The translations under genes were made by a program, and so were the position numbers. The notes beneath the pieces are model-generated. The model worked only from the letters and a program-made list of their open reading frames with translations. It did no database searches and was not told the DNA's origin. From HLUCCA09 sp039822045 (GTDB taxonomy: Bacteria; Pseudomonadota; Alphaproteobacteria; Rhodobacterales; Rhodobacteraceae), in assembly GCA_039822045.1 (NCBI GenBank), contig JBCBMY010000004.1, forward strand, positions 282,520 through 346,519: 64,000 bases of DNA. Direction: 5' to 3'. Every line of letters begins with the position of its first letter. Position 1 is the first letter of the stretch. Positions 15,673 through 23,725 of the stretch are shown here, piece after piece.

Positions 15673-15978
15673 TCAGCTCGGCAGGTCGCGGGACAGCTCT
15701 TCGAGCGAGCCGGTGCGCGAGGTGCCATCGGCCATGGCGGGCAGCTCGATTTCGGCGCAGGTGCCGGCGTCGACGAGCGTCCAGGCGTTGCCCTGGTAGT
15801 CGACAGTGGAGGTGCCGGCGCAGGTGGTGCCGGGGCCGGCGGCGCAGTCATTCTCACCGGCAAGGCTGATGCCGTAGCACTTTTCTTTGGCCTGGGCCTG
15901 GGCGGGATCGGCCGCATAGGCAGACACGGCGGCGGCAACGGCGCCCATCAGGGCGAGCGACTTGGTGGTCTGCGACAT
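15673..15978 (-). CDS. bufA: BufA, bufferin precursor (DUF2282)
   Basis: A 101-residue precursor. An N-terminal signal peptide (SLALMGAVAAAVSAYA, then AQAQA) leads to a core with four cysteines at 34, 45, 53 and 74. These lie in EKCYGISLAGENDCAAG, TTCAGTSTVD and VDAGTCAEI, which is the DUF2282 / bufferin 1 pattern. The two central cysteines are those that the MNIO enzyme turns into thiooxazoles in studied members. The mature peptide would chelate copper in the periplasm. AAAGGA lies before the ATG. It is the first gene of the operon, usually induced by copper or related metals. Confidence 0.92.
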   Translation of the reverse strand: MSQTTKSLALMGAVAAAVSAYAADPAQAQAKEKCYGISLAGENDCAAGPGTTCAGTSTVDYQGNAWTLVDAGTCAEIELPAMADGTSRTGSLEELSRDLPS

Positions 15979-16431
15979 GGGAGGTCCTTTCTCTCTGTCA
16001 GCATGATATCAGCACGGTTTCGCGTGCCCCGGCGCAGCACGCCGGACACGTGCGCACAATAGGCGCTGGCCATGGTCGCATTCCAATAACGGGCTTGTGC
16101 CCCACAGCCGCGTGATGATGCGGTGCGGCAACGTGTACCGTGAATAGGTTTAACAGATTGAAAGCGTGCGGGAAAAGAGCAGTGGGGCCGTGTTGGGCCC
16201 TTTGGGCCGAGGGCCGGGGATTGAAACATTTGGTGCCATCGGCAAGATGGGACGTGGCGAGGGTGACGAGTTGTTTCAGCGGCGGCGGCCTGGGCCGAGC
16301 CTGACCATCACCACGCGGTGCATGCGGCGACGGCCGTGACCTCTTCGGCGACGGACAGGGCCGATGCGGCGTGCGACACCGCCTCTGGCGATCTCTCGCT
16401 GGAAGGGTCCGTGGACGAGGCGTCTGGCCCG
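15979..16431. other. Upstream region of the bufferin operon, no gene seen
   Basis: About 450 bp between bufA (starting leftward) and the 3' end of the Hint-domain gene on the same strand. It should contain the bufA promoter; the stretch 16000-16160 is less GC-rich than its surroundings. I could not identify a convincing ECF-sigma or housekeeping promoter, and I see no regulator gene beside the operon. No reading frame looks coding. Confidence 0.4.
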
Positions 16432-17454
16432 TTAGCGCGGGCTGGCCACCACCCGCGCTTCGCGCACGGTGAGGATCGGGCGCACCGGACGGGAGAGCGT
16501 GGGGAGGCTGTCGGGGAAGACGGCCTCGATCTCGGCCATGGCGGCCTGGCCAAGCGTGCGCCGGGCCTCGCCGCCCATCAGCAGGGTCTCGGCCCACGTG
16601 CCGTTGGCCGAGACCAGCGCGTGGTGGTCCACCAGGAAGTGCACGTAGGTCACGCCCTCGGGCGGCAGGATGCTCCGGATCGAGGTGTCGTTCATCAGTC
16701 CAATTGCGGGCGCGAGCACCGCGGGTTCGCCGAAGAGATGCTCGGCGCGCCAGTCATCGATCAGCAGGCGGTGCTGAGGCGAGACCACGAGATCGGTGGA
16801 GGGACGCCCGTCTCCGAGGGCGCCAGCCGCGATCCGAACCGGCCGCAACGACGGACGGACCGTGAGGTCGCCCTTGGTGAGGCGCCGCTGACCGAGCCAC
16901 TGAATGGGCTTTGCGCCCGCATCCCGCGTCAGGACCAGGTCGCCGACCGACAGCCGCTCGACCGGTACCGGGCCCGTCGGCGTTTCGATCAGCGTGCCGG
17001 CGGCGAAGCAGATGATGTTGTAGGGAATTCTGGGTCCGTCGGAACTGTCCGCGAACGTATAGGTCGCCCCGGGCGTGAGCGGCGTGTCGGTGAAGACGAG
17101 GTAGTTCTCGCCTGAGTTCGAGGCGCCAGTGCCGAGGCGTCCGATGACGAACGTGATCGGCGGGGTGTCGTCGGTGACGAGGGTGAACTCCGCTTCGATC
17201 CCCGTCGTTCCCCCGGCAAAGGTCTCCCCGTCAAGGACAAGGTCCTCCGCAAGGAACGAGGTCGAGCCGGTTTCGATGTAGGCATCTTCCAACCGCGCAT
17301 CGTCGTCGTCGACACCAAACGTGATCTCCTCGGCGGAGGCCGACAGGGTGGCGGATGTGCCCACGAAGGGCGTGCCCGTGGTGTTCGTCGTGTTCGTGGA
17401 GAGCAGGCCGGTAAAGTCCGACAGTTTCCATCCAGTGAGGAAGAAATCAGGCAT
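16432..17454 (-). CDS. Hint-domain secreted-type protein
   Basis: A 340-residue protein from ATG 17454 (MPDFFLTGWKLSDFTGL). The N-terminal half is acidic and Thr/Ser-rich. A Hint (hedgehog/intein) module begins at IICFAAGTLIETPTGPVPVERL, continues GDLVLTRD and WLGQRRL, and reaches VVSPQHRLLI and VHFLVDHHALVSANG. The initial Cys is the nucleophile expected for autoprocessing. Hint_2 proteins of this type are common in Rhodobacteraceae and often share type I secretion with RTX proteins. No extein follows the Hint module closely, so self-cleavage rather than splicing is more likely. The readable N-terminal extension to 17616 lacks a good start. Confidence 0.8.
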   Translation of the reverse strand: MPDFFLTGWKLSDFTGLLSTNTTNTTGTPFVGTSATLSASAEEITFGVDDDDARLEDAYIETGSTSFLAEDLVLDGETFAGGTTGIEAEFTLVTDDTPPITFVIGRLGTGASNSGENYLVFTDTPLTPGATYTFADSSDGPRIPYNIICFAAGTLIETPTGPVPVERLSVGDLVLTRDAGAKPIQWLGQRRLTKGDLTVRPSLRPVRIAAGALGDGRPSTDLVVSPQHRLLIDDWRAEHLFGEPAVLAPAIGLMNDTSIRSILPPEGVTYVHFLVDHHALVSANGTWAETLLMGGEARRTLGQAAMAEIEAVFPDSLPTLSRPVRPILTVREARVVASPR

Positions 17455-17821
17455 TGTTTCGCGCGCTCCGGCCTTGGTTGCACCTCGGCATAGAAAGGGA
17501 TCTCGCTCACCGTATGGCAGAGTTGAGTAAAAAGTGCATCGATTTGTGGTCTTATGGTGAATTGCACTGGAACCTGCGTGCCTGGGCGCACCAACCCAGT
17601 ACAAACTGACGATCAACCAGGGGATGTACGGGCACGCCCGTCTGCACTCAGGGCTTGCGTTGCTGACTCACGCGGCACGGAGCAGGGGCTCGACGAACAT
17701 GGTCGGCTGTGGCGACCGGATTCGGCGATCTTGATTCGGGCGGGTTTGGCCATTGGCCTTGGCCCGTTTGGCGCGATGGGTTGCGGGCGAGGCCCGTTGC
17801 CCGGGCCGAGGCATTTGGCTA
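17455..17821. other. Intergenic stretch downstream of thrS
   Basis: About 370 bp holding the promoter region of the Hint-domain gene (17455-17600, with several AT-rich hexamers) and, further right, the region following the thrS terminator hairpin. No coding frame has a credible start or recognisable product. Confidence 0.4.
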
Positions 17822-17857
17822 GCCGCCGGCGGCCCGTTGCGGTGGGCCGCCGGCGGC
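17822..17857 (-). terminator. Strong hairpin 11 bp past the thrS stop
   Basis: A perfect 14-bp, all G/C stem (17822-17835 paired with 17844-17857) around an 8-base loop lies immediately after the thrS stop codon on the minus strand. The stability and position indicate the thrS terminator. No poly-U tract follows, which is common in GC-rich alphaproteobacteria. Confidence 0.75.
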
Positions 17858-17868
17858 GTCGTCTTTCG

Positions 17869-19821
17869 TTAGGCAGAAACGAGATCGGGCGGCGTCGCCT
17901 CGGTGGCGAGCATCTCCACGATCTCATCGAGAGGCGCAACCTGCGTCTTGGTCTCGCCGAGCCGACGGATCGTGGCGGTGCGGTCTTCGACCTCGCGCAT
18001 GCCGATGGCCAGGATCACGGGGACCTTTGCGACCGAGTGCTCGCGGACCTTGTAGTTGATCTTCTCATTGCGCGTATCGGCCTCTGCCTGGAGCCCTGCG
18101 GCCTTCAGCTTGGCCACAGCCTCGTGCACGAAGGCATCGGCATCGGATACGATGGAGGCGACCACGACCTGCCGTGGCATGAGCCAGAAGGGGAGCTTGC
18201 CGGCGAAGTTCTCGATGAGAATCCCGGTAAAGCGCTCCAGCGAGCCGAAAAGCGCGCGGTGGAGCATCACAGGATACTCCTTTTCGCCCGCTTTGGTGAC
18301 GTAGGTCGTGCCAAATCGCTCCGGCAGGTTGAAGTCCACCTGCAGGGTGCCGCATTGCCAGTCGCGCCCGATCGCGTCGCGCAGAACGTATTCGAGCTTG
18401 GGGCCATAGAACGCGCCCTCGCCTTCGAAGATCGTGTAGGTCATGCCCTGAGCGTCGAGCATGTCCTGCAGCGCCTTTTCCGACTTGTCCCAGACTTCTT
18501 CGCTGCCGATCTTGTTATCGGGCCGGGTCGATAGCTTGACGTGCACGTCGTCGAAGCCGCAGTCGCGGTAGATCGACAGGATCAGGTCGTTCACCTTCAC
18601 GCACTCTTCGAACAATTGTTCCGGGGTGCAGTAAATGTGTGCATCGTCCTGCGTGAAGCTGCGCACGCGCAGGAGGCCGTGGAGCGCACCGGAGGGCTCG
18701 TACCGGTGCACCTTGCCGAACTCGGCGATCTTGAGCGGCAGGTCGCGGTAGCTTTTGACGCCCTGGCCGTAGATCAGCATATGGCCGGGGCAGTTCATCG
18801 GCTTGAGCGCGTATTCGCGCTCGTCCTGCGTGGCGGCGAGGAACATGTTCTCGCGGTAGTTCTGCCAGTGGCCGGAGGTCTCCCACAGCGCGCGGTCCAT
18901 GATGTCGGGCGAGTTGACCTCGACATAGCCCGCGGCTTCCTGACGGCGGCGCATGTAGCCGATCAGCGTCTGGAACAGACGCCAGCCGGAGGGGTGCCAG
19001 AAGATCGAGCCCGGTGCGACCTCTTCGAAGTGAAAGAGCCCCATTTCGCGGCCCAGGCGGCGGTGGTCGCGCTTCTCGGCCTCCTCAAGGAAGTTGAGGT
19101 GGTCTTTCAACTGCTGCCGCGTCTGGAAGCCGACGCCGTAGATGCGCTGGAGCATCGGGCGATCGCTGTCGCCGCGCCAATAGGCGCCGGCCACCGACAT
19201 CAGCTTGAAGCTGTCGGCGGGGAGCTGACCGGTATGCTGCAGGTGCGGGCCGCGGCAGAGATCCTGCCAGTCGCCGTGCCAGTACATCCGGATGGGCTCG
19301 CCCTCGGGGATCATGCCGATGAGCTCGACCTTGTAGGGCTCGTTCGTGGCCTTGTAATGCGCGATGGCGCGGGCACGATCCCACAGCTCCGTCCGGACGG
19401 GGTCGCGGGCGGCGATGATCTCGCGCATCTTCTTCTCGATCTGGCCGAGATCCTCGGGGGTGAAGGGCTCGGCACGGTCGAAATCATAATACCAGCCGTC
19501 CTTGATGACGGGGCCGATGGTGACCTTCACATCGGGCCAGATCTCCTGCACGGCGCGGGCCATCACGTGGGCAAGGTCGTGACGGATAAGCTCCAGCGCC
19601 TGCGCCTCGTCCTTCATCGTGTGGATCGCGATCTTGGCATTGCCCTCGATCGGCCAGGCCAGATCCCAGTGCTGGTCGTTCACCGTGGCAGAGATCGCCT
19701 TCTTCGCCAGCGAGGTGGAGATCTCGGCGGCGATCTCGGCCGGCGTGATGCCGGCGGCGACCTGGCGCGCGGCGCCATCGGGCAAGGTCAGGGTGATCTG
19801 GGGGGAATGGGTGTCGGCCAT
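17869..19821 (-). CDS. thrS: Threonyl-tRNA synthetase
   Basis: A 650-residue class II synthetase with the full domain order. It has an N-terminal TGS domain (ITLTLPDGAARQV...), the N2 editing domain with HDLAHVMARAVQEIWP, the catalytic core (SGWRLFQTLIGYMRRR, NCPGHMLIYG with a zinc-ligand Cys, YEPSGALHGLLRVRSFTQDD) and a C-terminal anticodon-binding domain (VVVASIVSDADAFV...). It charges tRNA-Thr with threonine. The length is normal for the family. It is a single gene, divergent from the caspase-like gene. Confidence 0.97.
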   Translation of the reverse strand: MADTHSPQITLTLPDGAARQVAAGITPAEIAAEISTSLAKKAISATVNDQHWDLAWPIEGNAKIAIHTMKDEAQALELIRHDLAHVMARAVQEIWPDVKVTIGPVIKDGWYYDFDRAEPFTPEDLGQIEKKMREIIAARDPVRTELWDRARAIAHYKATNEPYKVELIGMIPEGEPIRMYWHGDWQDLCRGPHLQHTGQLPADSFKLMSVAGAYWRGDSDRPMLQRIYGVGFQTRQQLKDHLNFLEEAEKRDHRRLGREMGLFHFEEVAPGSIFWHPSGWRLFQTLIGYMRRRQEAAGYVEVNSPDIMDRALWETSGHWQNYRENMFLAATQDEREYALKPMNCPGHMLIYGQGVKSYRDLPLKIAEFGKVHRYEPSGALHGLLRVRSFTQDDAHIYCTPEQLFEECVKVNDLILSIYRDCGFDDVHVKLSTRPDNKIGSEEVWDKSEKALQDMLDAQGMTYTIFEGEGAFYGPKLEYVLRDAIGRDWQCGTLQVDFNLPERFGTTYVTKAGEKEYPVMLHRALFGSLERFTGILIENFAGKLPFWLMPRQVVVASIVSDADAFVHEAVAKLKAAGLQAEADTRNEKINYKVREHSVAKVPVILAIGMREVEDRTATIRRLGETKTQVAPLDEIVEMLATEATPPDLVSA

Positions 19822-20018
19822 GGCCTCATCCTCGTCGGTTTGGCGCCTACGCGAGCGCCCGGTTGCGGGTGGCCGTGGAAATGGGGGAGGGCGACGCGGA
19901 AGTCAACCGGGTCCGGGAGCAGCCACGCGCATGCGCGCCCATCACGTCATAGTTATCAATCTATGGCGGCGCGGGTGACGTGGGGTATGGTTCGCCCGAC
20001 CCTGACGGGAGGTGCGCG

Positions 20019-21569
20019 ATGTTTGAACCGCTCCGGACTGCCTGTGCCGCCGCTCTGATCTGTACCCTTTGGGCCGGGGCCGCGATGGCGCGCGATCTGG
20101 CGCTGGTGATCGGCAACGACAGCTACGACAACGTGGCGGATCTGGAGCGCGCCCGGGCTGATGCGCGCGCCTATGGGGCGTTTTTCGCCGAGCGTGGGTT
20201 CGAGGTGTTCCTGCACGAGGATGTCGGCGGGCGCGACATGCTGGTGGCGCTTGTGAGCTTCTACGACGAGATCCGGCCGGGCGACCGGGTCGTGTTCGTG
20301 TTCGCGGGGCATGGCTGGAGCGATGGGGTCGAGAATTACCTGGTGCCGCGCGATATCGGGGTGACGGGGTCGCCGACCCTGATCGCGGCCGAAAGCTATC
20401 CGCTGCGCAACGGGGTGAATGGCGTTCTCGACGAGATCGTGCGGCGCGGGCCGTCGCTTGTGGTGGCGGTGATCGACGCCTGCCGTGACAATCCGTTCGA
20501 TGCGGCGCGGGGCACACGCTCGTTCGGGCTGGAGCGGGGGCTCGTGCCGGTCGAGGCCCCCGCGGGCACGTTCATCGCGTTTTCCGCGAGCGCGGGGCAG
20601 ACGGCGCTGGACCGGCTGACCCCGACCGATGCGGCGTCGAATTCCGTGTTCAGCCGGGTGTTTCTGGAGGAGCTGGCCAAGCCGCAGAACCTGCATGCCG
20701 CGTTCAAGGAGACCCAGCGGGCGGTGAACGCGCTGGCGCGCACGGTCGGCCACACGCAGCGGCCGGCCTATTACGACGAGGTGATCGGGGATGTCTGCCT
20801 GACGGGGGCGTGCACGCCCGTTTCCGCTGCCGCATCGGTCGGTGTGGAGGCGGTGCCCGAGACGCCCGCACCTGCGTTCGATGTGGTGCGGGAGTGGCAG
20901 GACTTTGCCATGTCGCAATCGGTGGAGGCGCTTGAGCTCTTTGCCGAACGTCACGAGGGCTCGCCCTATGCCGCACTGGCGCGGGAGCGGATTGCGGCGC
21001 TGGCCGAGCCGGGGCCGGCGCCCGATCTGGGGGGCGGTGAGGCGGGGGCGGAGACCGCACGCTCGGGCGGCGATGAGACGGAGGCGGGGCCGGGCGATGC
21101 CGGGCCCGCACCCGAAGCGCAGGTGGCGCCCCAGGCCGCGCTGGTGCCGCAGCCCGAGCCGGCGCCTGCGCCTTCGATCGACGCCCCGCCCGCCTCCATC
21201 CCGGCCGCCGAAGCCCCGGTCGCGCCCCCGCCGCCCGCGCCGCCGAGCCCGGCTCCGGCGCCCCCAGCGGCGCAATCGGCGGACGGATCGGAGGGCGGAT
21301 CGGAGGGCGAGACCGAGGTCGTGCGCCCGGACTGGTGCCCGCGGGCCGCGACCCGCACCGAGACCGCGATCTGCGGGTCGGACAGATTGTCGGCGCTCGA
21401 TGTCGAGATGACACGGCTCTACCTCGCGGAGGTGCGGCGACGGTCGGGAGCGGACGAGCAGATCCTGCGCGTGGCGCAGCGCGACTGGCTGCGGACCAGG
21501 AATGCCTGCGGACGGGACGCCGAATGCCTGCGGGCCACCTATGAACGGCGCATCCGCGCGCTGCGGTAG
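20019..21569 (+). CDS. Caspase-like (peptidase C14) exported protein with LprI-like C-terminal domain
   Basis: A 516-residue protein from ATG 20019, with GGGAGG before it. A signal peptide (AALICTLWAGAAMA) is followed by a p20-like caspase domain: DLALVIGNDSYDNV, the catalytic His97 in FVFAGHGWS and the catalytic Cys154 in VIDACRDNPF. A Pro/Ala-rich linker (about residues 330-430) joins a C-terminal Cys-rich module (WCPRAATRTETAICGSD, QRDWLRTRNACGRDAECL) of the LprI/DUF1311 type. Orthocaspases usually cleave after basic residues. LprI proteins inhibit lysozyme. The combination suggests a periplasmic stress or defence protein, which is inference. Confidence 0.85.
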   Translation: MFEPLRTACAAALICTLWAGAAMARDLALVIGNDSYDNVADLERARADARAYGAFFAERGFEVFLHEDVGGRDMLVALVSFYDEIRPGDRVVFVFAGHGWSDGVENYLVPRDIGVTGSPTLIAAESYPLRNGVNGVLDEIVRRGPSLVVAVIDACRDNPFDAARGTRSFGLERGLVPVEAPAGTFIAFSASAGQTALDRLTPTDAASNSVFSRVFLEELAKPQNLHAAFKETQRAVNALARTVGHTQRPAYYDEVIGDVCLTGACTPVSAAASVGVEAVPETPAPAFDVVREWQDFAMSQSVEALELFAERHEGSPYAALARERIAALAEPGPAPDLGGGEAGAETARSGGDETEAGPGDAGPAPEAQVAPQAALVPQPEPAPAPSIDAPPASIPAAEAPVAPPPPAPPSPAPAPPAAQSADGSEGGSEGETEVVRPDWCPRAATRTETAICGSDRLSALDVEMTRLYLAEVRRRSGADEQILRVAQRDWLRTRNACGRDAECLRATYERRIRALR

Positions 21570-21750
21570 GTGCGGGGCCTCGTGAACCGCACGGTCCGTG
21601 GACCGAAGGAGGTCTTCGCGGCGCATCGCGTGCGCAGCGGGCGTTTGGGAGTGGGGATCGTGGGCTGCCGGGGCGCGGTGGCGCGATGGCGACCCGAAGC
21701 CAGCGGCGCAGGGAGCACAGCGCCGGGGCGGGCCCCGGCGCGCGTGAGGG

Positions 21751-22158
21751 TCAGGCGGTGAGCACGGCGCCGGCCACGGCCAGGGTGCAAAGCCAGCTGG
21801 CGGTGAAGATCAGCGGGCGCGCGGGCATGGTGGCCCAGCCGCTGATCATGCCGACCGCGTGGGCCGCGCGGAGCCAGAAGAACACCACCGTTGCCGCCAC
21901 CGTCACGCCGTTGGAGACGCCCGCAACATGGGCGATGAGGACGATAGCGGCGAAAGGCACAAGCGTCTCGATCATGTTGAGATGGGCGCGGTGGGCGCGG
22001 TGCACCCAGGCGGGCATCTCAGAGAGATCGGGCGGGCGGTAGAAGGGCGAGGGCGCCTCGCCCGCTGTCTCCATCGTGTTCACGCCCACGACGAAAGGGA
22101 TCCAGAGCGATGCGGCAAGGATCGTGGTAAGGGTCAGCCAGATCAGTTCGGTGGTCAT
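21751..22158 (-). CDS. MAPEG-family membrane protein
   Basis: A 135-residue protein with four predicted helices. The MAPEG-like signature appears in WVHRAHRAHLNMIETLVPFAAIVLIAH, followed by FFWLRAAHAVGMISG. MAPEG proteins are small membrane enzymes related to glutathione-dependent transferases; bacterial ones are mostly uncharacterised. GGAGG precedes the ATG. It is the last gene of an operon after two SRPBCC genes, the first of which is fused to an ArsR regulator. Confidence 0.8.
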   Translation of the reverse strand: MTTELIWLTLTTILAASLWIPFVVGVNTMETAGEAPSPFYRPPDLSEMPAWVHRAHRAHLNMIETLVPFAAIVLIAHVAGVSNGVTVAATVVFFWLRAAHAVGMISGWATMPARPLIFTASWLCTLAVAGAVLTA

Positions 22159-22169
22159 ACCGGGCCCTC

Positions 22170-22622
22170 CTACATCGGCATCCGAATGGCCTGGCCTGTT
22201 TCCAGCCAGCTCTTGAGCGAGGCGGCCCAGCGCGCCCAGCCGTCGGCGACGCCCTCACCGGGCACCACGGGGAATGTGAGCCCGTAATGCTCGACCGTGA
22301 GAGAGCAGACCTCGCCCTCCGCGCGGATCAGGAAGATCGTGCGAGAGGGGGCGCCGCCGCCCTCCCATTTCGGCTCGAACGTGGCGACGATGCGTGATTT
22401 CGGGTCTGCCTCGATCTCGCGGCAGCGCAACATGTCGGAGCCGTCGGCGTGGCTGTAGACATAGGTGTCGCCTTCGCGCGCCACGGAACTGGCCATGAAG
22501 TGATAGGCCGTCATTTTGGCGGGATCGCTGAGCGCGTCCCACAGCGCGTCCTGGCTGCAGCGGATGAAGGTTTGGTGCACGAAATCGGGCGTTTCGGGTG
22601 CGGATGCTGGCATGGCAGGCAT
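22170..22622 (-). CDS. SRPBCC (AHSA1-like) domain protein
   Basis: A 150-residue START-like lipid or ligand-binding domain of the AHSA1 family. It opens TPDFVHQTFIRCSQDALWDAL and ends with WARWAASLKSWLETGQAI. It is highly similar to the C-terminal half of the upstream ArsR fusion (TPDFVQETFIRCSQDALWDAL and WARWASSLKSWLETGTAM), so the pair arose by local duplication. GGAGAG precedes the ATG. The ligand is unknown. Confidence 0.82.
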   Translation of the reverse strand: MPAMPASAPETPDFVHQTFIRCSQDALWDALSDPAKMTAYHFMASSVAREGDTYVYSHADGSDMLRCREIEADPKSRIVATFEPKWEGGGAPSRTIFLIRAEGEVCSLTVEHYGLTFPVVPGEGVADGWARWAASLKSWLETGQAIRMPM

Positions 22623-22649
22623 GGGTCTCTCCGGTCGTTGGATGGCGGG

Positions 22650-23426
22650 TCAGGCGGTGGCCGGGGCGGCCGGAGCGTCGAGTTTCATCGCCGTGCCGGT
22701 TTCGAGCCAGCTTTTCAGTGACGACGCCCAGCGCGCCCAGCCTTCCTTGACGCCGTCCTGGCCTTCGGGAATGTCGTAATGCTCGCAGGTCAGGCGGCAC
22801 TGGGCGCCCTCGGCCGCGACCTTGTAGACGATGCGCGACTTCGCGGTTCCTGCGCCGAAATTCGGCTCGAACGTCATCTCGATCAGGCTCTTGGGATCGA
22901 TGCGCGTGGTGCGCTGGGTGAGCATGGTAGAACCGTCCTGCCGGATGAAGCGGGTCTCGACCCCGTCGGCAGCATCGCCCTCGGCGATCGAACAGGCGAA
23001 GTGGTAGGCGGCCATTTGGTCGGCCTTGGTGAGCGCGTCCCAGAGCGCGTCTTGGGAGCAGCGGATAAATGTTTCCTGAACGAAATCAGGGGTCTCGGTC
23101 GTATCGAGCATGGGGGCGTCCTTTTCGAGATCGGCCTTGAGAGTGAGAAGCGCGCGCGCGGCGGGCTTGGCGACGAGAGGCTCGATCCAGCGATCGATCA
23201 CCTCCTGCAGGGGCACGGCGTTGAGATAGTGATGTTTGAAACGGCCGCGCTTGACGGACACGACGAGGCCCGAAGCCTCGAGCACCTTCAAATGCTTCAT
23301 CACGCCAAACCGGGTCATCTCCAGCTGCTCCTCCAGAGCGGTCAGCGTCTGCCCGTCATCTTTGCGCAGCGCATCCAGGATGGCGCGGCGCGTCGGGTCG
23401 TTCAGGGCTTTGAAGATCGTGTCCAT
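22650..23426 (-). CDS. ArsR-type winged-helix regulator fused to SRPBCC domain
   Basis: A 258-residue fusion. Residues 1-95 form an ArsR-like winged helix (MDTIFKALNDPTRRAILDALR, RFGVMKHLKVLEASGLVV) without the metal-binding cysteines of metal-sensing ArsR proteins. The remainder, from about 110, is an AHSA1-like ligand pocket. Ligand binding by the SRPBCC part probably controls DNA binding, but the ligand is unknown. It begins 10 bp from a 23-bp perfect inverted repeat, the probable operator for autoregulation. It heads the operon with SRPBCC and MAPEG genes. Confidence 0.85.
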   Translation of the reverse strand: MDTIFKALNDPTRRAILDALRKDDGQTLTALEEQLEMTRFGVMKHLKVLEASGLVVSVKRGRFKHHYLNAVPLQEVIDRWIEPLVAKPAARALLTLKADLEKDAPMLDTTETPDFVQETFIRCSQDALWDALTKADQMAAYHFACSIAEGDAADGVETRFIRQDGSTMLTQRTTRIDPKSLIEMTFEPNFGAGTAKSRIVYKVAAEGAQCRLTCEHYDIPEGQDGVKEGWARWASSLKSWLETGTAMKLDAPAAPATA

Positions 23427-23435
23427 GACTCGCTT

Positions 23436-23491
23436 ATAGGTGACTCTTTACTCACGTGTCAACAAGGTCACGTGAGTAAAGAGTCACCTAT
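23436..23491. promoter_or_regulatory. Perfect 23-bp inverted repeat, candidate ArsR operator
   Basis: The left arm 23436-23458 and right arm 23469-23491 are exact reverse complements separated by 10 bp. Each arm contains GTGACTCTTTACTCAC, whose ends GTGA...TCAC are themselves dyad-symmetric. Their centres are 32 bp apart, about three helical turns. The element ends 10 bp before the start codon of the ArsR fusion. It therefore likely overlaps the promoter and binds two regulator dimers. Confidence 0.7.
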
Positions 23492-23684
23492 GGGCGCGCG
23501 GCGCCTGCACTCCGGGCGCAGCAGCACACGCCGGACGCGCCGCACCGGGCCCAATCAAATGCACCGAGTGTCAAGTCTGGAGGGCTTTGGGTCTGCTATG
23601 TTTTGAGGGACGGTGGGGACGTGCCGACCGTGCGGTTCCCGCCAGGCCTGCCCAATTATCTTGACGGCAATACTCTCGGGGGGT

Positions 23685-23707
23685 CCGGGGGGCAGGCACC
23701 CCCCCGG
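23685..23707 (-). terminator. GC hairpin downstream of lpd
   Basis: An 8-bp stem (23685-23692 with 23700-23707) around a 7-base loop lies 19 bp beyond the lpd stop on the minus strand. It is a likely terminator of the 2-oxoglutarate dehydrogenase block. No long U run follows. Confidence 0.45.
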
Positions 23708-23725
23708 CCTTCCCCGACGTGCGGC

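Noticed and set aside
14571..15938. BufB with a long N-terminal extension
   Set aside because: The extension translates the tandem-repeat spacer into Pro/Arg-rich sequence; the ATG at 15422 has a ribosome site and matches the family start.
23600..23725. Possible coding continuation before lpd
   Set aside because: The stretch is a spacer with a hairpin; frames here lack starts and similarity.
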